DNA of 7,010 bases from Actinomycetes bacterium (GCA_023405705.1 JAEXXR010000179.1:1-7010), one strand, 5' to 3'; shown: positions 1-6,416, numbered from the stretch's first letter. Notes: generated by a model not told the origin, from the letters alone. Made by a program: numbers and translations.

Positions 1-891
1 GCCGACCTCGTCCTCAACGCGCTCGTCGGCTCCGCCGGCCTCGGCCCGACCGTCGCCGCGCTCGGCGAGGGGATCGACCTCGCGCTCGCCAACAAGGAGT
101 CGCTCGTCGTCGGCGGCGAGCTCGTCACGCAGCTCTCCGAGGCGACCGGCGCGCAGATCATCCCGGTCGACTCCGAGCACTCGGCGATCCACCAGCTGCT
201 GGCCGGGGAGGACCCCGGCGCCGTCGACAAGGTCGTGCTGACCGCCTCCGGCGGGCCGTTCCGCGGCAGAACCGCCGCCGAGCTGCGCGACGTCACCGTC
301 GAGCAGGCGCTCGCCCACCCGACCTGGGCGATGGGCGGCAAGATCACGATCGACTCCGCGACGCTGATGAACAAGGGGCTGGAGCTGATCGAGGCCCACC
401 ACCTCTTCGGGACGGCCTACGAGCGGCTCGACGTCGTCGTCCATCCGCAGTCGATCGTCCACAGCATGGTGCAGCTGTGCGACGGCGCGACGCTCGCGCA
501 CCTCGGCTACCCGGACATGCGCGTGCCGATCTCCTACGGCCTGCACTACCCGGACCGCGCCGAGGTGCCGCTGAGAGCGCTCGACCTCGCCGACGTCGGC
601 ACGCTCACCTTCGAGCGGCCCGACGAGGAGACCTTCGCCTGCCTGAAGCTGGCGCGGCAGGTCGGCAAGGCCGGCGGCACCGCGCCGTGCGTCCTGAACG
701 CCGCCAACGAGGTCGCCGTCCACGCCTTCCTCACCGGCCGCCTGCGCTTCCTCGAGATCGCCGAGGTGATCGAGCACGCGCTGAACGCGGTCGACACCGG
801 GCAGATCCACGCCTTCGAGACGCTCTACCGCGCCGACGCCGCCGCGCGCGAGGCCGCCCACCAGCTCGTCGAGGAGCGTGCCGCCGCATGA
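1..891 (+). CDS. dxr: 1-deoxy-D-xylulose 5-phosphate reductoisomerase, 3' part (5' end outside window)
   Basis: Dxr (IspC) converts 1-deoxy-D-xylulose 5-phosphate to 2-C-methyl-D-erythritol 4-phosphate with NADPH and a divalent metal, the committed cytosolic step of the MEP isoprenoid pathway and the fosmidomycin target. The frame is open from base 1, so the N-terminal NADPH-binding region is cut off; 296 residues are visible. Family landmarks appear in order: NKES at 91-102, PVDSEHS at 163-183 (the Asp codon at 169 and Glu codon at 175 are metal ligands by family knowledge), LTASGGPFR starting at 238, and a stretch reading GGKITIDSATLMNKGLE ending at 384, whose final Glu is the third metal ligand. 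The C-terminal helical domain follows (PCVLNAANEVAVHAF near 685-729). An internal ATG at 367 or the CTG at 238 is not the true start, because conserved sequence continues upstream. The stop (889-891) overlaps the rseP start in an ATGA, giving translational coupling. All expected catalytic residues in the visible part are present. Confidence 0.97.
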   Translation, partial: ADLVLNALVGSAGLGPTVAALGEGIDLALANKESLVVGGELVTQLSEATGAQIIPVDSEHSAIHQLLAGEDPGAVDKVVLTASGGPFRGRTAAELRDVTVEQALAHPTWAMGGKITIDSATLMNKGLELIEAHHLFGTAYERLDVVVHPQSIVHSMVQLCDGATLAHLGYPDMRVPISYGLHYPDRAEVPLRALDLADVGTLTFERPDEETFACLKLARQVGKAGGTAPCVLNAANEVAVHAFLTGRLRFLEIAEVIEHALNAVDTGQIHAFETLYRADAAAREAAHQLVEERAAA

Positions 892-1979
892 CCGCGATCC
901 TGCTCGCCTTCCTCGGCTTCTGCGCCCTGATCGTCCTGCACGAGCTGGGTCACTTCACCGCCGCGAAGGCGGTCGGCATGCGCGTCGAGAAGTTCTCGCT
1001 CTTCTTCGGCCGCCCGCTCGCGAGCGTCCGCAAGGGCGAGACCGAGTACGCGATCGGCTGGATGCCGCTCGGCGGCTACGTCCGCATCACCGGCATGAAC
1101 CCGACCGAGGAGATACCGGAGGAGGTCGCCGACCGCGCCTACTACCGGATGCCGGTGTGGAAGCGGATCTTCGTGATCTCGGCCGGGCCCGCGGTCAACA
1201 TCGTCGTCGCCTTCCTGATCATCTGGGGATTGCTGCTCGCCAACGGCCGCCAGACCGACGAGTACGTCGTCTCCAAGCAGGACCTCGGCCAGCCGGCCGC
1301 GCAGGTGCTGAAGGCCGACGACCGGATCGTCTCCGTCGACGGCGTCAGAGGCGGCCCGAACGCGATCGCCAGACAGGTCGCGACGCACAGATGCGCCGGC
1401 ACGCCGGTCGACGGCTGCGACGCCGCCACCTCCGCGACCGTCGTCGTCGAGCGCGACGGCAGACTGCACACCTACGAGATCACGCCGCGCTACGACGGCA
1501 CGAGAGGGATCGAGCGGGCCCGGCTCGGCTTCTCCTACGGCTACGCGAGCGCCTCCGTCGGCCCGGTCGAGGCCGCCGACCTGTCGGTCACCGGCATGTG
1601 GGACGTGACGAAGCGGACCGTCTCGACCTTCGCGAAGCTGTTCGAGGCGAGAGAGCGCGAGCAGCTCAGCGGCGTCGTCGGGACCTCCGAGACGCTGCGC
1701 CAGTCGTTCGAGCTGTCGACGACGCTCGCGCTGCAGGTGCTCGCGCTGATCTCGCTGTCGCTGGCGATCATCAACCTCTTCCCGTTCCTGCCGCTCGACG
1801 GCGGTCACATCTTCTGGGCGCTGGTCGAGAAAATCCGCGGCGGCAAGCCCGTCCCGTTCTCGGTGATGGAGAAGGCCGGCGCGGTCGGCTTCGTGCTCGT
1901 GATCATGCTGTTCTTCATCGGCCTGTCGAACGACATCGGCCGCATCGGCGACGGCACGCTCGGCGACATGGCGCGCTGA
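888..1979 (+). CDS. rseP: RIP metalloprotease, site-2 protease (RseP/Rip1 type)
   Basis: This 363-residue protein is a zinc intramembrane protease of the M50 (S2P) family, which cuts anti-sigma factors or other membrane proteins within the bilayer. The zinc motif HELGH is at residues 18-22 in the first membrane segment, and the second active-site motif, NLFPFLPLDGG, is at 296-306 with Asp304 as third zinc ligand. Membrane segments fall at about 2-20, 96-119 (with the family GPAVN at 100-104), 284-302 and 329-350. A single PDZ-like domain lies between the second and third segments (about 125-205), including the ADDRIVSVDG stretch. The PDZ region carries two cysteines, Cys169 and Cys177. I chose ATG 888 because it lies just before the first hydrophobic segment, overlaps the dxr stop as ATGA, and follows a GAGGAG at 871-876; the longer open frame reaching back into dxr has no family sequence. 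Length fits one-PDZ actinobacterial homologues such as Mycobacterium Rip1. The substrate cannot be read from this window. Confidence 0.96.
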   Translation: MTAILLAFLGFCALIVLHELGHFTAAKAVGMRVEKFSLFFGRPLASVRKGETEYAIGWMPLGGYVRITGMNPTEEIPEEVADRAYYRMPVWKRIFVISAGPAVNIVVAFLIIWGLLLANGRQTDEYVVSKQDLGQPAAQVLKADDRIVSVDGVRGGPNAIARQVATHRCAGTPVDGCDAATSATVVVERDGRLHTYEITPRYDGTRGIERARLGFSYGYASASVGPVEAADLSVTGMWDVTKRTVSTFAKLFEAREREQLSGVVGTSETLRQSFELSTTLALQVLALISLSLAIINLFPFLPLDGGHIFWALVEKIRGGKPVPFSVMEKAGAVGFVLVIMLFFIGLSNDIGRIGDGTLGDMAR

Positions 1980-2074
1980 GCGCGCCTCGCTCGCCTGCCC
2001 CGCTTCCGCCCCTCACCGCGACTCGCGCCGCATCGCCGCGGCGGTTCCCGCTCGTCGCGGGCGGCCCGTTCGGG

Positions 2075-2080
2075 TAGCGT
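2075..2080 (+). promoter_or_regulatory. Possible -10 element of the acyl-CoA ligase gene
   Basis: TAGCGT fits the actinobacterial TANNNT -10 pattern. It would start transcription near 2087, giving a leader of roughly 44 bases before the ligase ATG. It lies in the 151-base gap after rseP, where a fresh promoter is plausible. No convincing -35 is seen at 16-19 bases; a TTCCCG at 2045 is too far away. A small hairpin (CCCGC at 2047-2051 with GCGGG at 2057-2061) lies just upstream and could weakly end the dxr-rseP message, but it has no T-tract. This is a weak call. Confidence 0.25.
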
Positions 2081-2116
2081 CACGGAGACGAGGCCCCGGC
2101 GTCGTTCACCGACAAC

Positions 2117-2125
2117 GGAGGAGGG
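2117..2125 (+). promoter_or_regulatory. Shine-Dalgarno sequence of the acyl-CoA ligase gene
   Basis: GGAGGAGGG lies a few bases upstream of ATG 2131 (9 bases between the first GGAGG and the ATG). It is a near-ideal match to the 16S anti-SD and fixes the start of the ligase. It contrasts with the next gene, phoX, which has no such element. Confidence 0.85.
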
Positions 2126-2130
2126 CGAGG

Positions 2131-4059
2131 ATGGAATCCAGCACGGTTGCCGCCGGCACGCAGCAGGCGGTCGACGCGGCGACGCTCGGCGTGGCGCTGC
2201 GGCGCACCGCCGCGGCGCACCCCGACCTGGTCGCGGTGCGCACGCTCGACGACGGCGTGACGCTGACGTGGTCGCAGCTGCGCGAGCGGATCGACGCGGT
2301 CGCGCGCGGGCTCGCCGGGCTCGGCGTCGGCCGCCACGACACCGTCGCGCTGATGCTCGCCAACCGGCCGGAGTTCCACATCGCGGACCTCGCGACGGTG
2401 ACGCTCGGCGCGACCCCGTTCTCGATCTACCTGACCTCCTCGCCGGAGCAGATCGAGTACGTCGTCGGCGACGCCTCGGCGCGCGTCGCGGTGACCGAGC
2501 GGGCCTTCCTCGACCGCATCCTCGCGGCGAAGCAGAGCCTGCCGCTGCTGGAGCACGTGATCGTCGTCGACGCCGACGGCTCCGAGCCCGGCGGCGTCGT
2601 CGCGCTCAGCGAGGTGGAGGGGTCCAACGGCGACTTCGACGTCGACGCCGCGCTCGCCGCGGTCGCGCCCGACGACGTCGCGACGCTGATCTACACCTCC
2701 GGCACGACCGGCCCGCCGAAGGGCGTCGAGCTGGCGCACAGCAACATCCTCGCGGCGGTCCGCGGAGTGCAGGAGATCATCCAGCTGCCGCCGGGCGCGC
2801 GCGTGATCTCGTGGCTGCCGGCGGCGCACATCGCCGAGCGCGCCGCCCACCACTACATCCCCGTCGTCTACGCGGCGACGATCACGACCTCGCCCGACCC
2901 GAGAGCGATCGTCCAGACGCTGCCGCAGGTGAGACCGAACTGGTTCTTCGCCGTCCCGCGCGTGTGGGAGAAGCTGAAGGCCGGCCTGGAGGCGATGCTC
3001 GCCGCCCAGCCCGAGGAGGCGCGCGCGAGAGTCGAGGGCGCGCTGGAGGCCGCCAAGCAGCGGGTGCGGCTGCTGCAGCAGGGGGCCGAGGTGCCGGCCG
3101 AGCTGGAGCAGGCGGTCGCCGCCGCGGACGAGGCGATCTTCTCCAACCTGCGCACGATGCTCGGCCTCTCCGAGGTCGTCACCGTCAACGTCGGCGCGGC
3201 GCCGACGCCGCCGCCGGTGATCGAGTTCTTCCACGCGCTCGGGATCGAGCTGGCGGAGCTGTGGGGAATGTCGGAGACCTGCGGCGCCGGCGCCGTCAAC
3301 CGCCCGGGCGCGGTGCGGATCGGCAGCGTCGGCCAGCCGGCGCCGGGCGTCGAGCTGAGACTGGGCGCCGACGGCGAGCTGCTGATGCGCGGCGACTGCG
3401 TGATGAGGGGCTACCGCGGCCAGCCGGACAAGACGGCCGAGACGATCGTCGACGGCTGGCTGCACACCGGCGACGTCGCCGAGATCGACGACGACGGCTA
3501 CGTCCGCATCGTCGACCGCAAGAAGGAGCTGATCATCAACGCGGCCGGCAAGAACATGTCGCCGGCCAACATCGAGGCGACGCTGAAGTCGTCCTCGCCG
3601 CTGATCGGCCAGGCCTGCGTGATCGGCGACGGGCGGCCGTTCAACACGGCGCTGATCGTGCTCGACTCCGACTTCGGGCCGGCGTGGGCCGGGCAGCAGG
3701 GGATCGAGATCTCCGACCTGGCGGAGCTGGCCGCCGACGAGCGCGTCGCCGCCGCGGTGCAGGCCGGTGTCGACGCCGCCAACGAGCGGCTGTCGCGCGT
3801 GGAGCAGATAAAGCGCTTCACGATCGTGCGCGGCGACTGGCTCCCCGGCGGCGACGAGCTGACCCCGACGATGAAGCTCAAGCGCCGCCCGATCGGCGAC
3901 AAGTACGCCGCCGACATCGCGGCGATGTACGAGGGGCACTGTGGGCCGCGGCCGGCGGCGCGCGCGCCGCCGGCCTCCTCCTCTGCGTGCGGGGATCGAC
4001 ATCGCGGTCGCCGCGCTGACCGGTCACAGAACCGCAGCAAATCGGTGACGAATCGGTAA
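2131..4059 (+). CDS. AMP-forming long-chain fatty-acid--CoA ligase (FadD15-like)
   Basis: This is an ANL-superfamily adenylating enzyme that activates a carboxylic acid, most likely a long-chain fatty acid, with ATP to acyl-AMP and then acyl-CoA. The ATP signature YTSGTTGPPKG is at residues 188-198, the ELWGMSETCG segment around 376-385, GWLHTGD at 442-448 (Asp448 contacts the ATP ribose by family knowledge), and the hinge region DRKKE at 462-466, followed by the AGKNMSPANIE stretch. The C-terminal TPTMKLKRR (about 578-586) carries the probable adenylation lysine, Lys582. The charged, helix-rich insert at about 295-345 (EAAKQRVRLLQQGAEVPAEL region) is typical of the long-chain/FadD15 branch. 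The start is fixed by the strong SD at 2117-2125. Family-like sequence ends near residue 602 (DIAAMYEG). The remaining 40 residues are Arg/Ala/Ser-rich, unlike the family, and run through a 26-bp palindrome and the phoX control region. The tail may be non-homologous read-on or reflect loss of an earlier stop. Substrate chain length is inferred. Confidence 0.93.
   Translation: MESSTVAAGTQQAVDAATLGVALRRTAAAHPDLVAVRTLDDGVTLTWSQLRERIDAVARGLAGLGVGRHDTVALMLANRPEFHIADLATVTLGATPFSIYLTSSPEQIEYVVGDASARVAVTERAFLDRILAAKQSLPLLEHVIVVDADGSEPGGVVALSEVEGSNGDFDVDAALAAVAPDDVATLIYTSGTTGPPKGVELAHSNILAAVRGVQEIIQLPPGARVISWLPAAHIAERAAHHYIPVVYAATITTSPDPRAIVQTLPQVRPNWFFAVPRVWEKLKAGLEAMLAAQPEEARARVEGALEAAKQRVRLLQQGAEVPAELEQAVAAADEAIFSNLRTMLGLSEVVTVNVGAAPTPPPVIEFFHALGIELAELWGMSETCGAGAVNRPGAVRIGSVGQPAPGVELRLGADGELLMRGDCVMRGYRGQPDKTAETIVDGWLHTGDVAEIDDDGYVRIVDRKKELIINAAGKNMSPANIEATLKSSSPLIGQACVIGDGRPFNTALIVLDSDFGPAWAGQQGIEISDLAELAADERVAAAVQAGVDAANERLSRVEQIKRFTIVRGDWLPGGDELTPTMKLKRRPIGDKYAADIAAMYEGHCGPRPAARAPPASSSACGDRHRGRRADRSQNRSKSVTNR
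3950..3975 (+). terminator. Perfect 26-bp GC palindrome, terminator-like hairpin
   Basis: The sequence is an exact inverted repeat. GGCCGGCGGCG (3950-3960) pairs with CGCCGCCGGCC (3965-3975) around a 4-base CGCG loop, an 11-bp all-GC stem. A pyrimidine run with a few Ts (TCCTCCTCT from 3976) follows. It lies just after the point where the ligase stops resembling its family, where a terminator would be expected, but inside the annotated open frame. There is no true T-tract, which is common for actinobacterial hairpin terminators. All-GC palindromes also arise by chance in DNA of this composition. Confidence 0.5.
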
Positions 4060-4060
4060 C
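4021..4060. promoter_or_regulatory. Pho-box-like direct repeats in 11-bp register upstream of phoX
   Basis: Four 7-base units start exactly 11 bp apart: CGGTCAC (4021), CCGCAGC (4032, degenerate), CGGTGAC (4043) and CGGTAAC (4054). The 4-base spacers are AGAA, AAAT and GAAT, which are AT-rich in otherwise GC-rich DNA. Units 3 and 4 match at 9 of 10 bases when extended to ATCGGTRACG. OmpR-family phosphate regulators (PhoB, actinobacterial PhoP) bind 7-bp units plus 4-bp AT-rich spacers in 11-bp direct repeats. The reverse strand reads GTTACCG and GTCACCG, sharing TCACC with the Streptomyces unit GTTCACC. The last unit ends 21 bases before the proposed -10, where it would cover the -35 position, as expected for an activator. 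Regulator identity is inferred. Single CGGTNAC words also occur inside genes here; the tandem register is the distinctive part. Confidence 0.5.
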
Positions 4061-4081
4061 GGGATGCCGTCGCGCCGCTTC

Positions 4082-4087
4082 TACGGT
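4082..4087 (+). promoter_or_regulatory. Probable -10 element of a leaderless phoX promoter
   Basis: TACGGT fits TANNNT and lies exactly 7 bases upstream of ATG 4095. That is the usual arrangement for actinobacterial leaderless transcripts, where the A of ATG is about the first transcribed base. No purine-rich Shine-Dalgarno lies between it and the ATG, which supports leaderless translation. No good -35 hexamer is visible at the expected place (about 4058-4064); instead the last unit of the 11-bp repeats falls there, consistent with activator-dependent transcription. Confidence 0.55.
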
Positions 4088-4094
4088 GCGCGCC

Positions 4095-6380
4095 ATGGCT
4101 GATCCCATCACTCCCGACGGCGCCGCGGAGGGCACGACGCGGCGTCACTTCATCCGCGGCGTCGCGACCGCGGGCGCGAGCACGGTCGCGGCGAGCGCGC
4201 TGCTGGCCGACCCCGGCATCGCCGACCTGCTCGGCGACAGCGAGGCGAAGGCGGCGCAGGGCGTCGCGCCGTTCGGCGACTTCAGAGCGGTCGCCGCCTC
4301 CAGCGCCGACGCCTTCGAGGTGCCGGAGGGCTACCGCGCCCACGTCGTGATCGGGTACGGCGACCGCTTCGCCAACACCGACGGGACGAGACTGACGTTC
4401 GGCTACAACAACGACTTCCTCGCCTTCTTCCCGCTGGAGGGCAAGCAGGACGAGGGGCTGCTGTTCGTCAACCACGAGTACCCGGCGCCGTTCTTCCAGC
4501 ACGGCAACAAGAGCGGGGCGACGAAGACGGCCGAGCAGATCGCGATCGAGCAGGAGTCGGTCGGCAACGCGATCGTGCACGTGAAGAAGGACGGCGCGGG
4601 CCTCTGGCAGGTCGTCAGCCCGTCGCCGTACAACCGCCGCATCACCGCGACCGACCCGGTCTGCGAGTTCACGGGGCCGCTGGCCGGAAGAGACCGGATC
4701 GGCGACAGCGCGAGAGGGTCGCTCGCCAACTGCTCGGGCGGGATCACGCCGTGGGGGACGGCGCTCTCCTGCGAGGAGAACTACCAGGACTACGCCGTCA
4801 GCTACGGCTGGGCGAACGCGAACGGCCTCGCCGCCGACCCGACCAACGCCGAGTACGACCACGTCGCGTTCTCCAAGTACGGCTGGGTCGTCGAGACCGA
4901 CCCGTACGACCCGTCGTGGACGCCGCGCAAGCACACGGCGCTCGGCCGCTTCCGGCACGAGAACACCGCCTTCCGCGCCGTCGAGGGCAAGCCGTTCGTG
5001 CTCTACATGGGCGACGACAAGGTCGACGCGGGCGTCTACAAGTTCGTCTCGACGCGCCCGTTCATCCCCGGCCGCCGCGCCCACAACCTCCGCATCCTGG
5101 AGGAGGGCAGGCTGTACATCGCCTGGTTCGACCACAGCCGCCGCACCTTCGCCAGAAACGGCGACACGGTCCCGACCTCGCCGACCAGCGGCTGGGGCAG
5201 ATGGGTCGAGATCGCCGATCCGACCTGGCTGGAGGACACGCAGGAGAGAATCCTCGCCGCGGTCGGCAGAGACGACTTCCTCGCCCACCACGCGACCAAC
5301 CGCCCCGAGGACCTCGAGGTCGACACCGACGGCACGGTCTACATCGCGTTCACCAACAACGCGAACGTCAACGACCAGCACGGCGCGATCCGCAAGCTCG
5401 TCGAGGCCGGCAACGACCCGACGACCGTCGGCGAGGGCCACAGATTCGCCTGGACCGACTACGCCGGCGGCGGCGACAAGGGCTCCGACAAGCCGGTCGG
5501 CGAGCGCGGCTTCTCCAGCTGCGACAACCTCTGCTTCGACAACCACGGCAACCTGTGGATCGTCACCGACATCTCGTCCTCCTCGCTGTCGGGCTCGGGC
5601 AGCAGAAAGGAGTGGTACGAGTACCACCTCAACAACGCGGTCTTCATGATCCCGCGGTCGGGGCCGAACGCCGGCGTCGCCTTCCGCTTCGCGAACATGC
5701 CGGCCGAGTCCGAGGGCACCGGGCCGTACTTCACGCCCGACGAGGACACGCTCTTCCTCAACGTCCAGCACCCGGGTGAGGAGACCCCGGCGAGAGGGGT
5801 CTACGGCGACCTCTCGACCTACACCTCGTACTGGCCGAAGGGCAACAGGACGACCGGTCAGAACCCCTCGACGCCGGTGCCGTCGCTGGTCGCGGTGACG
5901 AAGCTGCCGCCGAGAGCGGTCCCGGGCGACGACAGACCGCCGGTGAACCAGATCCCGCCGCCGCCGGTCGACCCCGGCAGAAGAGACCCGCCGGTCGACC
6001 CGGCCGACAGAACGAAGCCGCGGCTGCGCGCGATCGAGGTGCCGAGACGGCGCACCCACGCCCAGCTGCTGCGCGGCGGGCTGCCGGTCGAGCTGCGCGT
6101 CGACGAGGCCGCCAGAGCGGTGCTGGTGCTGACGGCGAACGTGCCGACGCTCGTCGGCAGGGGCAGAAGAGCGAGACGCAAGCAGAAGCTCGTCACGCTC
6201 GGCCGCGCGACGCGCTCGCTGAGAGCCGGCGAGCACAAGCTGGTCGTGAAGCTGTCGGCCGCCGGCAAGCTGCGGATCCGCGCGCTGAGAGGCCGCGACG
6301 TGACCGGCACCGTGACGATCCAGGCGACCGACGCCGCCGGCAACCGCTCGGCGGTCAAGCGGAGCGTGAAGCTGGTCTAG
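4095..6380 (+). CDS. phoX: PhoX-family (DUF839) Tat-exported alkaline phosphatase with C-terminal basic domain
   Basis: PhoX enzymes release phosphate from phosphomonoesters outside the cell using an iron-calcium cofactor. The 761-residue product begins with a twin-arginine signal: TRRHFIRG at 15-22, a hydrophobic stretch to about 45, and a plausible AKA cleavage site at 51-53. The DUF839 core runs from about 55 to 605 with VPEGYRAHV near its start. Its hallmark NCSGGITPWGTALSCEEN is at 212-229; by family knowledge the Cys and Glu residues of this region bind the metals. Other conserved pieces are FRHENTAF (286-293), YMGDD (304-308), NRPEDLEVD (402-410) and SCDNLCFD (475-482). A Pro/Asp-rich linker (about 610-645, PVDP repeats) leads to a strongly basic, beta-rich domain (about 646-761) ending TIQATDAAGNRS... 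. No LPXTG anchor is seen. ATG 4095 is preferred to GTG 4086 because of the -10 spacing. Phosphatase activity is inferred from family; some DUF839 proteins are uncharacterised. It uses 23 AGA codons. Confidence 0.9.
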   Translation: MADPITPDGAAEGTTRRHFIRGVATAGASTVAASALLADPGIADLLGDSEAKAAQGVAPFGDFRAVAASSADAFEVPEGYRAHVVIGYGDRFANTDGTRLTFGYNNDFLAFFPLEGKQDEGLLFVNHEYPAPFFQHGNKSGATKTAEQIAIEQESVGNAIVHVKKDGAGLWQVVSPSPYNRRITATDPVCEFTGPLAGRDRIGDSARGSLANCSGGITPWGTALSCEENYQDYAVSYGWANANGLAADPTNAEYDHVAFSKYGWVVETDPYDPSWTPRKHTALGRFRHENTAFRAVEGKPFVLYMGDDKVDAGVYKFVSTRPFIPGRRAHNLRILEEGRLYIAWFDHSRRTFARNGDTVPTSPTSGWGRWVEIADPTWLEDTQERILAAVGRDDFLAHHATNRPEDLEVDTDGTVYIAFTNNANVNDQHGAIRKLVEAGNDPTTVGEGHRFAWTDYAGGGDKGSDKPVGERGFSSCDNLCFDNHGNLWIVTDISSSSLSGSGSRKEWYEYHLNNAVFMIPRSGPNAGVAFRFANMPAESEGTGPYFTPDEDTLFLNVQHPGEETPARGVYGDLSTYTSYWPKGNRTTGQNPSTPVPSLVAVTKLPPRAVPGDDRPPVNQIPPPPVDPGRRDPPVDPADRTKPRLRAIEVPRRRTHAQLLRGGLPVELRVDEAARAVLVLTANVPTLVGRGRRARRKQKLVTLGRATRSLRAGEHKLVVKLSAAGKLRIRALRGRDVTGTVTIQATDAAGNRSAVKRSVKLV

Positions 6381-6388
6381 GGGCCGGT

Positions 6389-6416
6389 CGCGCCGGACGG
6401 CCACGGGTCCGGCGCG
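6389..6416 (+). terminator. Terminator-like hairpin downstream of phoX
   Basis: CGCGCCGGAC (6389-6398) pairs perfectly with GTCCGGCGCG (6407-6416) around an 8-base loop. It begins 8 bases after the phoX TAG. A second short stem (GCAGG 6418-6422 with CCTGC 6428-6432) and a T-containing pyrimidine run (TGCCTCTTCT, 6433-6442) follow. It likely ends the phoX transcript before it enters the opposing ureD gene. Confidence 0.6.

Noticed and set aside
477..887. Upstream extension of the rseP frame back into dxr
   Set aside because: The extra 137 residues are an Arg/Ala-rich out-of-frame reading of dxr. The protease starts naturally at ATG 888 before its first membrane segment, with ATGA coupling.
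2043..2077. SigB-like pair GGTT (2043) and GGGTAG (2072) upstream of the ligase
   Set aside because: The spacing (25 bases) is far longer than the 12-16 bases expected for that sigma class.
2080..4002. A 640-codon open frame on the minus strand opposite the ligase gene
   Set aside because: It is a composition shadow of the ligase: low-complexity Arg/His/Asp-rich product, no motif and no SD of its own.
4017..4026. Perfect 10-bp palindrome TGACCGGTCA overlapping the first 11-bp repeat unit
   Set aside because: It could be a repressor half-site pair, but it is short, likely by chance in GC-rich DNA, and the direct-repeat explanation covers more of the region.
4043..4061. Two ATCGGTRACG copies considered as the start of a CRISPR or transposon-end repeat array
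   Set aside because: Only short units at 11-bp spacing, no spacers of CRISPR length and no transposase or terminal inverted repeats nearby.
3498..6404. A 968-codon open frame on the minus strand covering all of phoX and the end of the ligase gene
   Set aside because: It is antisense to two genes with clear family motifs, its translation is Arg/Val/Asp-rich without recognisable domains, and long antisense frames are expected when third positions are nearly all G or C.
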